A DNA stretch of 5,462 bases from WRCA01 sp050943575 (GCA_050943575.1 JBMNPL010000027.1:1-5462), one strand, 5' to 3'; positions 1-5,046 are shown, numbered from the stretch's first letter. Program-made: numbers and translations. The notes: generated from the sequence alone by a model not told the origin.

Positions 1-1
1 C

Positions 2-124
2 TTCTATGGAGCCATTTTAACAAATGGTGTGAAATATACGGTTGAGATTAGCTTGATCGCAAAACCAGATTCAGGGCATCGCGATTCCACACCATTAGCA
101 ATTGAATTCACATATACAAAATAA
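2..124 (+). CDS. C-terminal end of a probable secreted or surface protein (fibronectin-III-like tail), 5' truncated by the window
   Basis: An open frame runs in from the window edge and ends at TAA 122-124, giving the last 40 residues of a protein. They read as alternating beta strands: a G-V-K-Y-T-V-E-I strand, then a turn, then a final F-T-Y-T strand before the terminal Lys. The pattern (NG-x-KYTVEI, later D-S-T-P-L-A, then a closing FTYT strand) resembles the last strands of fibronectin type III-like modules in extracellular or lipoproteins of low-GC bacteria. The start, any signal peptide and the rest of the protein lie outside the window, so the function cannot be stated. A terminator follows within ten bases, so this is the last gene of its unit. 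The coding call is fairly secure; the domain guess is weak. Confidence 0.6.
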   Translation, partial: FYGAILTNGVKYTVEISLIAKPDSGHRDSTPLAIEFTYTK

Positions 125-127
125 AAC

Positions 128-172
128 AAAAAAGTGCGTTTAATTGGCTTAACCCCAAAGACGCACCTTTTA
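128..172 (+). terminator. Rho-independent terminator after the truncated first gene
   Basis: GTGCGT at 134-139 pairs with ACGCAC at 161-166. An A-rich run upstream (128-133) faces CTTTT at 167-171 across one mismatch, and an inner TTGG (144-147)/CCAA (155-158) pairing extends the stem. The A-run/stem/T-run arrangement could work in both directions, but the only gene ending here is on the plus strand. Confidence 0.75.
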
Positions 173-203
173 TCTATCTGTAACTTCTACAATGCAAATT
201 TCT

Positions 204-232
204 TTGAAAATAATGCTATAACATGGTATCAT
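204..232 (+). promoter_or_regulatory. Sigma-A-type promoter with extended -10 for the VOC gene
   Basis: The -35 is TTGAAA at 204-209 (one change from TTGACA). After a 17-base spacer comes the -10, TATCAT at 227-232 (one change from TATAAT). TG at 224-225, one base upstream of the -10, makes an extended -10. The predicted start of transcription is near 239, leaving a leader of about 54 bases before the ATG at 293. Confidence 0.65.
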
Positions 233-292
233 AAAAGTGTATAAGTTACATAATAAAGAATGCAATTTACAAAATAAATTAGGAGGGGTACA

Positions 293-697
293 ATGGGTTT
301 AGAAATATATTTAATCTTTAACGGTAACTGTAAAGAAGCCGTTGAGTTTTATGCCAAAGTGTTTTCCACAGAAGTAAAGGAAATTATGACGTTTGGAATG
401 ATGAAAGACCAAAATGTAAAAGAGGAATATAAAGAAAAGATTCTCCATACTTATTTACAAATCGATAATTCGACATTAATGTTATCCGATTGCAATCCTG
501 GTGACCACGTTACATTTGGAAACAACGTTCAATTAACCTATTCAAGCAAAGATTATGAGAAGGTCCAAAAAGTATATGAGGGATTAAAAGAAGGTGGGAA
601 AGTGGGAATGGAGTTACAAGCAACTTTCTTTGCTAAAGTATTTGCGATGGTAACCGATAAATTTGGTGTTGGTTGGAAAATTTATCAAACGAAGTAA
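293..697 (+). CDS. VOC superfamily protein, PhnB-like (glyoxalase/bleomycin-resistance fold)
   Basis: This 134-residue protein has the length and order of PhnB-like members of the vicinal oxygen chelate superfamily. It opens with a beta strand and a helix (I-Y-L-I-F-N-G-N-C then E-A-V-E-F-Y, residues 5-20), typical of the family's 'F-x-G-x-x-x-E-A-x-x-F-Y' start. The strand at 50-65 carries His52 (LHTYLQI, then LML-SD), and the end (TDKFGVGWKI, 121-130) matches the family's usual 'D-x-F-G-V-x-W' finish. VOC proteins use paired beta-alpha-beta-beta-beta units to hold a metal or small ligand. PhnB-like members are mostly of unknown substrate and are often mislabelled as a ubiquinone methyltransferase. 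The start is fixed by a strong AGGAGGGG site at 281-288, five bases before ATG. The gene stands alone behind its own promoter, with no operon partner. Soluble and cytoplasmic: no signal or membrane segment is seen. Fold assignment is strong, function unknown. Confidence 0.88.
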   Translation: MGLEIYLIFNGNCKEAVEFYAKVFSTEVKEIMTFGMMKDQNVKEEYKEKILHTYLQIDNSTLMLSDCNPGDHVTFGNNVQLTYSSKDYEKVQKVYEGLKEGGKVGMELQATFFAKVFAMVTDKFGVGWKIYQTK

Positions 698-758
698 TAA
701 CAATAAATAATTAATAATAAGCGAATCGAGAACCACACAAATTTTTAAAAGCGCTTTA

Positions 759-789
759 TGCATTGCACCCTATATGTTGGACGCATGAA
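759..789 (+). repeat. IS150-type (IS3 family) terminal repeat, solo copy
   Basis: The stretch starts TGCATTGCACCC and continues to TTGGACGCATGAA. Across 31 positions it matches the terminus at 4947-4977 at about 26, in the same orientation. The TG...GCACCC...GTTGGAC layout is what I recall for IS150-group inverted repeats. No transposase gene is attached, so it is a solo end or a remnant. Confidence 0.55.
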
Positions 790-827
790 AATGTGATATA
801 AAACCAACAGAAAAGGGTGCTTTTCTT
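765..827 (+). terminator. Long hairpin followed by a T-rich run, likely terminating the VOC transcript
   Basis: GCACCCT (765-771) pairs with AGGGTGC (814-820), and GTTGG (776-780) with CCAAC (804-808). An apical stem of CGCAT (782-786) with ATGTG (791-795) closes a GAAA loop. Uneven internal loops separate the three stems. TTTTCTT follows at 821-827. It is the first terminator-like structure after the VOC gene, about 70 bases downstream. Its outer arm is the IS terminal repeat, so the structure may be a native end hairpin of the IS. Confidence 0.5.
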
Positions 828-1060
828 ATGATTATCCAAGAAATTAATGGGGTAAGGGCAATAAGAAAATGTTCATTCATTGGGGTGAGCACTGTTATAA
901 AAATTTTCAAATAACAGATTATGGTTATAATGCTTGGTAAACATTCTAAAGACGGGCAGATTATGTAAGAAAATGGACAGTTTATGCAATGTTTTAAAAA
1001 TTGTACCAAAATTATGGTAGTATAAGTAAAATGAAACTTTTATCAGTATTCCGATTTTTT

Positions 1061-1066
1061 TATAAT
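1061..1066 (+). promoter_or_regulatory. Candidate -10 box for the lipoprotein gene
   Basis: A perfect TATAAT sits 52 bases before the ATG, which would start transcription near 1073. The region 16-17 bases upstream (around 1038-1044, TTTTATC) is a poor -35, so this promoter is uncertain or depends on an activator. TATAAG at 1021-1026 is a weaker alternative. Confidence 0.3.
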
Positions 1067-1118
1067 AAAAAATAGTAATAATTTCAGTTGCTAGTTAAAA
1101 ATTAGGAGGTGTAAAAAC

Positions 1119-1847
1119 ATGAAAAAATTCAAATGGGTAATGTTGCTACTTTTCGCACTAACGCTTACTGCATGTAATGATGATTCAAACGATCCACCTG
1201 TTGTCGACCCCCCCGATGATCCGCCCGTAACAAAGCAAGAGGTTTCGATTAATTTTGATACCGATGATCTAGAAGTACGAGTAGAGACACTAATAGGTTA
1301 TCCAGGAGATAGCGTAGCGAAACCATCGAATCCATCTAGATTCGGTTATCGTTTTTCGCATTGGGAATTAAACGGTAATAAATATACTTTTAACGTCTTT
1401 CCCAATGAAACCATCACCTTAAAGGCGGTTTGGGAACGTCTTTACAAAATTTCATTTGAAGTTGGAGAAAATATTGATCAACCAGGAGAACTAGAAAGAA
1501 CCAAAGATGAACCTTTGAACGCTTTACCGGAATTTAAATATATAATTGATGCAGAGGGCAGAGGATATGAGTTCTTGTATTGGATGTATGAAGGTGAAGA
1601 ACTAACAATGTATACAGATGATGGTATTTTCGTAACCAATGTTCAACCAGGGGTTTCATCAATTGATCTATTCGTAGATCAAGTATTAGAAAAGACAATA
1701 GAGCATGATCCCGAATTAACAGAGGACGTTTTGATTGATTTTACTGATACTTCTGTAATTGAAGATTCAATAAATCACTTTGAAATTGTAGTTCACACAG
1801 ACTATGGTGATTTTACAAGCAATGATACCATGTGTACTTTTTCTTGA
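1119..1847 (+). CDS. Surface lipoprotein with proline linker and InlB B-repeat (Listeria-Bacteroides repeat) domain
   Basis: The 242-residue product starts with a lipoprotein signal peptide: Lys-rich N-end, hydrophobic core at residues 6-16, then L-T-A-C with Cys19 as the lipid-anchored residue. An Asp/Pro linker (about 21-38, with repeated DPP) follows. Residues 43-105 form an InlB B-repeat: a strand ending in Y-P-G-D-S-V-A-K-P, then N-P-S-R-F-G-Y-R-F-S-H-W, then T-L-K-A-V-W. Residues 109-190 look like a divergent second module (ISFEV, later G-x-G-Y-E-F-L-Y-W). The tail is acidic. Proteins of this type sit on the outer face of the membrane, and their repeats serve adhesion or spacing; the ligand is unknown. 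AGGAGGTG at 1104-1111, seven bases before ATG, fixes the start. A C7 run at 1208-1214 lies in the linker. The TGA stop falls inside the next promoter, and the frame beyond it stays open to 2534, so the last residues could be a truncated end. Confidence 0.85.
   Translation: MKKFKWVMLLLFALTLTACNDDSNDPPVVDPPDDPPVTKQEVSINFDTDDLEVRVETLIGYPGDSVAKPSNPSRFGYRFSHWELNGNKYTFNVFPNETITLKAVWERLYKISFEVGENIDQPGELERTKDEPLNALPEFKYIIDAEGRGYEFLYWMYEGEELTMYTDDGIFVTNVQPGVSSIDLFVDQVLEKTIEHDPELTEDVLIDFTDTSVIEDSINHFEIVVHTDYGDFTSNDTMCTFS
1208..1214 (+). repeat. C7 homopolymer in the lipoprotein linker codons
   Basis: Seven consecutive C in an AT-rich gene encode the end of Asp30 plus Pro31 and Pro32. Gain of one C puts TGA in frame two codons on; loss of one C gives TAA five codons after the run. 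Either slip would stop the protein before the InlB domain. Confidence 0.7.
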
Positions 1848-1862
1848 CAAGTACACCTTGTC
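1832..1862 (+). promoter_or_regulatory. Candidate promoter and overlapping dyads before the ABC operon
   Basis: A consensus -35, TTGACA, lies at 1844-1849 and includes the lipoprotein's TGA stop. The -10 is unclear: AATCAT at 1865-1870 (15-base spacer) or TTTTAT at 1870-1875 (20-base spacer). Two perfect inverted repeats overlap the -35: GTGTACTT (1832-1839) with AAGTACAC (1849-1856), and GACAAG (1846-1851) with CTTGTC (1857-1862). They could be a regulator's operator. A dyad within a long spacer recalls MerR-type promoters, but that is only an analogy. Confidence 0.35.
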
Positions 1863-1886
1863 TCAATCATTTTATTGGGAAATCTA

Positions 1887-2534
1887 ATGTGGAAAATAAA
1901 GTTGATGAAATATGAAAATTTATTGCTTGGTAAGGTTAAAACTGATCATCAAATATCGATTGCTCAAATGAAGAATCAAAAAGATACCCTAGATCATCAA
2001 ACATCGATTGCTCAAATGAAGAATCCAAAAGATACCCAAGATCATCAAATATCGATTGCTCAAATGAAGTATATATCGATTGATAAAATGAAGTATCGAA
2101 AAGATACCCTATCTTATAGTCTTACTCTATTAGGTTTATTTGCCAATGCACTGTATTTCATCACTCTCTATAAAAATAATGGTAATTTTTATTACTCATA
2201 CGTGATGGGGATATCGGTTATCTATAACTTAATCTTTATGTTGATGGTTTTCTTATCGGCAGAAGAGATTAAAGTATATAAAAGACCTTTTTCCATCGTC
2301 CTCTTTATCATTGGAATTTTTCAACTAGTTAGAATTTTGATATATCCAAAGTTTGCCTTAGAGGCTGAAGCAATATCTCAACAAACACATAGAATGTTAA
2401 TCATTTATATTATTATTTCGTCCGCTTTAATAGTTTCTGCCTCTATTTGTAGTTTTTATAAGAGCACCAAATTAAAAAAATATAAAGAGGGGAAATTAAA
2501 ATTTAATCAACCTCAAACTAATCAAGAGGTTTAG
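1887..2534 (+). CDS. Four-helix membrane protein with N-terminal 16-residue tandem repeats, first gene of the ABC operon
   Basis: I know no assigned function for this protein of about 215 residues. From ATG 1887 the N-terminal 72 residues are hydrophilic and include three copies of DHQ-x-SIAQMKN-x-KDT-x, the third cut short, then a degenerate copy ending MKYRKDTL. Four membrane segments follow at about 76-95, 103-126, 134-153 and 168-190, then a Lys-rich tail. The stretch from RKDTLSYSLTLLG onward looks like the original protein core, with the repeats added in front. The start is uncertain: ATG 1887 has a weak GGGA six bases upstream, while TTG 1875 and ATG 1905 are alternatives in the same frame. 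The gene ends three bases before the ATPase gene, whose ribosome binding site lies in its last codons, so the two are surely co-expressed and may share a complex. Being real and membrane-bound is well supported; the role is not. Confidence 0.75.
   Translation: MWKIKLMKYENLLLGKVKTDHQISIAQMKNQKDTLDHQTSIAQMKNPKDTQDHQISIAQMKYISIDKMKYRKDTLSYSLTLLGLFANALYFITLYKNNGNFYYSYVMGISVIYNLIFMLMVFLSAEEIKVYKRPFSIVLFIIGIFQLVRILIYPKFALEAEAISQQTHRMLIIYIIISSALIVSASICSFYKSTKLKKYKEGKLKFNQPQTNQEV
1944..2111 (+). repeat. 48-bp in-frame tandem repeat (two full copies, one partial, one degenerate)
   Basis: Unit 1 is 1944-1991 and unit 2 is 1992-2039. Unit 3 (2040-2069) covers the first 30 bases. A degenerate copy at 2073-2111 keeps ATATCGATT, AAAATGAAG and AAAGATACCCTA. 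Each unit encodes 16 residues, so copy-number change keeps the frame. The near-identity of units 1-3 points to recent duplication. Confidence 0.85.
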
Positions 2535-2537
2535 GAT

Positions 2538-3605
2538 ATGTCAACAGTTAGTTTAATTAATTTGAATAAGATATATAATAATGGAGTACATGCTGTACAC
2601 GATTTTAACCTTGAAATTGAGGAAGGTGAATTCGTCGTTTTGGTTGGGCCATCAGGCTGTGGAAAAACAACCACTTTACGGATGGTTGCTGGTCTTGAAG
2701 ATATTACCAGTGGAAAATTAATCATTGATGGAAAAGACGTAACCAGTATGCCTCCTAAAGATCGTGATATAGCTATGGTCTTTCAAAATTATGCATTATA
2801 TGCTCATATGACCGTATATCAAAATATGGCCTTCTCATTGGTTCTTAGAAAAGAAAAATCGAATTTAATTCATAAAAAGGTCTTGGCAGCTGCTGAAATA
2901 TTAGGATTAACTTCACAGCTAAATAAAAAACCAAAACAGTTATCTGGGGGGCAACGTCAGCGAGTCGCAATTGGAAGAGCTATCGTAAGAAACCCAAAAT
3001 TATTCCTGTTTGATGAACCGTTATCAAATTTAGATGCAAAATTAAGAAACTCGATGAGAAGAGAACTATTACTGCTTCAACAAAAATTACAGGCGACAAT
3101 TATGTATGTTACCCATGACCAACTAGAAGCTCTAACCCTTGCGGATAAGATTGTATGTATGTCCAATAGTTATGTGCAACAGGTAGGCACACCTCTTGAA
3201 CTATACGATCGGCCTAATAATTTGTTCGTTGCAAACTTCATTGGTCTACCACCGATGAATTTAATTGAGGTGGAAATATCAAAAGAAGGAAACGTTGTTT
3301 CACCGTATTTTGATTATGAATTAAACCAAAGTAATAAAGAACTTCTAAAAAATTATTATGGTAAACCGGTAGTTTTGGGTATTAGACCGGAAAACATTAA
3401 TGATCACGGAACCATACCGTTTAAAGTTAAGTATAATGAAAACCTAGGTCAAGCAACCTTAGTTCATGGTAGCGTTAATGAAAAGAAGATGACCTGTAAG
3501 TTTAAGCGATGGGCAAGTTATCAGGAAAACGAAATCATTATGATTGGATTTAATCAAGAGAAACTCCATTTCTTTGATAAAGATACAACAAATGCAATAA
3601 GGTAG
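2538..3605 (+). CDS. ugpC: ABC transporter ATP-binding protein, carbohydrate-importer (MalK/MsmX/UgpC) family
   Basis: This 355-residue protein hydrolyses ATP to drive solute import through a membrane permease pair, acting on the inner face of the membrane. All nucleotide-binding motifs are intact: Walker A GPSGCGKT (37-44), Q-loop Gln83, signature LSGGQ (135-139), Walker B LFLFDE (155-160, catalytic Glu160), D-loop SNLD (163-166) and switch His193. After about residue 235 (FIGLPPMN) comes the C-terminal OB/TOBE-type domain typical of carbohydrate importer ATPases. The length fits the 355-370 usual for the group. The symbol is the name commonly given to this family in low-GC bacteria; MsmX and MalK are equally apt and the substrate is not shown. 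AAGAGG at 2524-2529, eight bases before ATG, sets the start. No binding protein or permease genes are nearby, so it may serve several importers, as MsmX does in Bacillus subtilis, or work with the flanking membrane proteins. Confidence 0.93.
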   Translation: MSTVSLINLNKIYNNGVHAVHDFNLEIEEGEFVVLVGPSGCGKTTTLRMVAGLEDITSGKLIIDGKDVTSMPPKDRDIAMVFQNYALYAHMTVYQNMAFSLVLRKEKSNLIHKKVLAAAEILGLTSQLNKKPKQLSGGQRQRVAIGRAIVRNPKLFLFDEPLSNLDAKLRNSMRRELLLLQQKLQATIMYVTHDQLEALTLADKIVCMSNSYVQQVGTPLELYDRPNNLFVANFIGLPPMNLIEVEISKEGNVVSPYFDYELNQSNKELLKNYYGKPVVLGIRPENINDHGTIPFKVKYNENLGQATLVHGSVNEKKMTCKFKRWASYQENEIIMIGFNQEKLHFFDKDTTNAIR

Positions 3606-3613
3606 GTGTGAAA

Positions 3614-4162
3614 ATGAAAGGATTCAAAGAATGGCTTAGGAAACGAATGGTTACCTTAAAGCGCAAACCTAATTATATTCCTTTGTTGATGCTAGTTGTA
3701 TCTTGCTTGGTTTTTAATTTAAAACTAACCTCATACTCAGATACAGTCGCACAAGTTAATGAGCCTGGAATGGGATTCTGTTTGTTTGTGACAGCTCTTT
3801 GTTCATATCTTTCTATAATAGGTTTTTTGACTGCTTTCCCAAATCGTAAAAAGCCAAAAATCGTTTCGATCATTCTTAGTTCAGCAATGGTAGTCATTCA
3901 AATTGGTTGTCAATTGATCTTTCATTACTTCATTCGTTACGGAACAGAATTAAAGGAAAATCCTATCAAAATTACTGCAGCCAAGGCTTATATATTAGTG
4001 GCAAAAACAACTTGTATTACCCATATCATCTTTTTATCGATTACCTTTTTGTTAATAGCTACTATGCCACTATATGGAAAACTATTGAAAAAAATAAATA
4101 CAACAGTACATATTGAAGAAACAAATATTGGTAACTTAGACATTGCCCAAGATGATTATTAA
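3614..4162 (+). CDS. Four-helix membrane protein of unknown function, last gene of the ABC operon
   Basis: I do not recognise this 182-residue protein. It has a basic N-terminus (K-E-W-L-R-K-R, then L-K-R-K-P), which suggests a cytoplasmic N-end. Four likely membrane segments lie at about 21-40, 53-75, 82-106 and 127-150, and the soluble tail is acidic (E-E-T-N, ending D-I-A-Q-D-D-Y). There are no catalytic motifs and no permease EAA loop, so it is unlikely to be a standard sugar-importer permease. ATG 3614 is preferred because AGGTG at 3604-3608 sits at a normal distance; a GTG at 3608 in the same frame would add two residues. It begins eight bases after the ATPase stop and ends just before a terminator hairpin, so it belongs to the ATPase operon. 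The helix pattern resembles that of the operon's first protein and could reflect distant paralogy. Confidence 0.75.
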   Translation: MKGFKEWLRKRMVTLKRKPNYIPLLMLVVSCLVFNLKLTSYSDTVAQVNEPGMGFCLFVTALCSYLSIIGFLTAFPNRKKPKIVSIILSSAMVVIQIGCQLIFHYFIRYGTELKENPIKITAAKAYILVAKTTCITHIIFLSITFLLIATMPLYGKLLKKINTTVHIEETNIGNLDIAQDDY

Positions 4163-4166
4163 AAAA

Positions 4167-4198
4167 AAGTCACTAAAATGTTGTCATTTTAGTGATTT
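4167..4198 (+). terminator. Hairpin terminator of the ABC operon
   Basis: CACTAAAATG (4171-4180) pairs perfectly with CATTTTAGTG (4185-4194) around a TTGT loop. Pairing extends outward to 4167/4198 with one G-T wobble. An A-run lies before it and ATTTATGCTTT after it. The T-tract is broken, so termination may be partial, letting some transcripts reach the next gene. Confidence 0.6.
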
Positions 4199-4210
4199 AT
4201 GCTTTATAAT
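4181..4210 (+). promoter_or_regulatory. Promoter of the 4230-4868 gene, embedded in the preceding terminator
   Basis: The -35 is TTGTCA (4181-4186), formed by the hairpin loop and the start of its right arm. After an 18-base spacer comes a perfect TATAAT at 4205-4210. Transcription would start near 4217, leaving only about 13 bases before ATG. That still includes GAGGT (4220-4224), five bases from the start. Confidence 0.6.
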
Positions 4211-4229
4211 ACTATTGATGAGGTAGTTT

Positions 4230-4868
4230 ATGAAAAAAGAAAAGAAAAATAAACAAGAAGATGTTACCAACTATTACAATCTAAAATTGGATGCAGTTGA
4301 CCAATTGGTTGATGCATTTTCTGAAGAAGAAAATCAAAAGGGAAAAAAAGTGAATATTGCAAAAGAATATCAAAACGCTTATAAACCTGATAAACTAGCT
4401 CAAATTCCAACGTGGATTAAAGCACTTTTTGTTAAATATTGGGTCGCAGGGGCGATTTGTTACTTTGGGTATATGGGCCTTCACTATTATTTTCCTGGCG
4501 TTTTAGATATTGTCGTTATAGTTGGGGTTATTACTGGTATTGTAACCGATTTATTAGTCAATACTGCTTTCCGGTATTTTCAATCCGGTGATCAAGAATA
4601 TAATAAATTTATGCTTATACCGGTATCAGGGAAAAAGATATGGCCTTTAATTTGTAACATCATCTATGGAATCATGGTAGCATTAGTGATTTGGGTACTA
4701 TATATTCTGATTAATCACCTGATTGCTTCCATGAAAGGTTTGCCACTAGGCACTCCAACCATTGGGGTTGAGCCGCTTCTTTATGGTCTTTTATTTATAA
4801 TTGTTGATATGTTTTTTATCATGATTAAGAATTTTTTCGTTAGTATATTTACAAAAAATAAACCATAA
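4230..4868 (+). CDS. Four-helix membrane protein with a charged cytoplasmic N-terminus, unknown function
   Basis: This 212-residue protein begins with about 65 charged residues (K-K-E-K-K-N-K at the start, an E-E-E-N-Q-K-G-K-K-V stretch at 32-41, then N-A-Y-K-P-D-K-L). Membrane segments follow at about 67-87, 90-112, 136-163 and 180-203, and the tail is basic (TKNKP). The loop at 115-135 (R-Y-F-Q-S-G-D-Q-E-Y-N-K-F-M-L-I-P) and the last helix (V-E-P-L-L-Y-G-L-L-F, then V-D-M-F-F-I-M-I-K) look conserved in style. My impression is that similar proteins occur in Acholeplasma-like bacteria, but I know of no function. It lacks transporter or enzyme motifs. GAGGT five bases before ATG supports the start. 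It has its own promoter yet lies close behind the ABC operon on the same strand, so a related role is plausible. A strong terminator closes it off. Confidence 0.78.
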   Translation: MKKEKKNKQEDVTNYYNLKLDAVDQLVDAFSEEENQKGKKVNIAKEYQNAYKPDKLAQIPTWIKALFVKYWVAGAICYFGYMGLHYYFPGVLDIVVIVGVITGIVTDLLVNTAFRYFQSGDQEYNKFMLIPVSGKKIWPLICNIIYGIMVALVIWVLYILINHLIASMKGLPLGTPTIGVEPLLYGLLFIIVDMFFIMIKNFFVSIFTKNKP

Positions 4869-4881
4869 AACTTTTATAAAC

Positions 4882-4916
4882 ACCTTTGACGGGCAGGTTT
4901 CGTCAAAGGTTTTTTT
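4882..4916 (+). terminator. Strong rho-independent terminator
   Basis: ACCTTTGACG (4882-4891) pairs perfectly with CGTCAAAGGT (4901-4910) around a nine-base loop. A run of seven T (4910-4916) follows. It closes the 4230-4868 gene and separates the membrane/ABC block from the IS remnant. Confidence 0.92.
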
Positions 4917-4946
4917 AAAGGCGATTTATGAAAATGAACTTAAGGA

Positions 4947-4977
4947 TGCACTGCACCCCAATTGTTGGACACATGAC
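4947..4977 (+). repeat. Right terminal repeat of the IS150-type remnant
   Basis: It begins TGCACTGCACCCC and ends GTTGGACACATGA. It matches the solo copy at 759-789 at about 26 of 31 positions, in the same orientation. In the minus-strand reading, remnant orfB codons run straight into it. Confidence 0.6.
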
Positions 4978-5046
4978 AAAGCTATTAAATTTATTCTTAT
5001 ACATTTCTATGAATTCGAATAAATCAGCATCATTAATCATCTTCTC
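4970..5046 (-). pseudogene. Stub of IS3-family OrfB, cut off after about 24 codons
   Basis: Just past orfA a frame reads K-M-I-N-D-A-D-L-F-E-F-I-E-M-Y-K-N-K-F and then V-M-C. This resembles the start of IS150-group OrfB, before the usual C-x-V-L-G-V-S helix. It then runs directly into the right terminal repeat. The integrase core with its DDE residues is entirely absent, which indicates an internal deletion between the early orfB codons and the right end. Confidence 0.55.

Larger units (their letters stand above)
698..1118. other. Gene-free stretch between the VOC and lipoprotein genes, with IS debris
   Basis: No intact gene was found in these 421 bases. From left to right it holds an AT-rich trailer (698-747), a short AAAGCGCTTT palindrome (748-757), an IS150-type terminal repeat folded into a long hairpin (759-827), a stretch with scattered stops that may be decayed coding or mobile DNA (828-1000), and the leader, -10 box and ribosome binding site of the lipoprotein gene (1021-1118). 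A minus-strand reading frame covering 770-1009 has no ribosome binding site and runs through the IS terminus, so I do not call it a gene. Confidence 0.6.

Noticed and set aside
748..757. AAAGCGCTTT palindrome as a cre operator
   Set aside because: The core fits, but the required outer TG/CA bases are absent and it lies downstream of the VOC gene, far from any promoter.
770..1009. Minus-strand open frame of 79 codons
   Set aside because: It has no ribosome binding site, runs through the IS terminal repeat and hairpin, and its product resembles nothing I know.
1845..1847. TGA read as Trp, joining the lipoprotein and the next membrane protein into one long product
   Set aside because: The frame is continuous, but other Trp codons in the window are TGG and no other gene needs TGA read-through. 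The second gene has its own possible starts, and TGA is used as a stop.
1944..2111. CRISPR-like array
   Set aside because: The units are contiguous with no spacers, are in frame, and encode a 16-residue peptide repeat.
2531..2725. Minus-strand open frame opposite the start of the ATPase gene
   Set aside because: It is the complement of the Walker A region of a clear gene and has no start signal.
3656..3669. CcpA cre-like sequence (TTAAAGCGCAAACC)
   Set aside because: It lies inside the third operon gene and misses the outer G and A of the consensus, so it is probably chance.
3673..4116. Alternative open frames on both strands within the third operon gene (minus 3673-3897, plus 3907-4116)
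   Set aside because: They overlap a well-supported membrane protein gene and lack their own ribosome binding sites.
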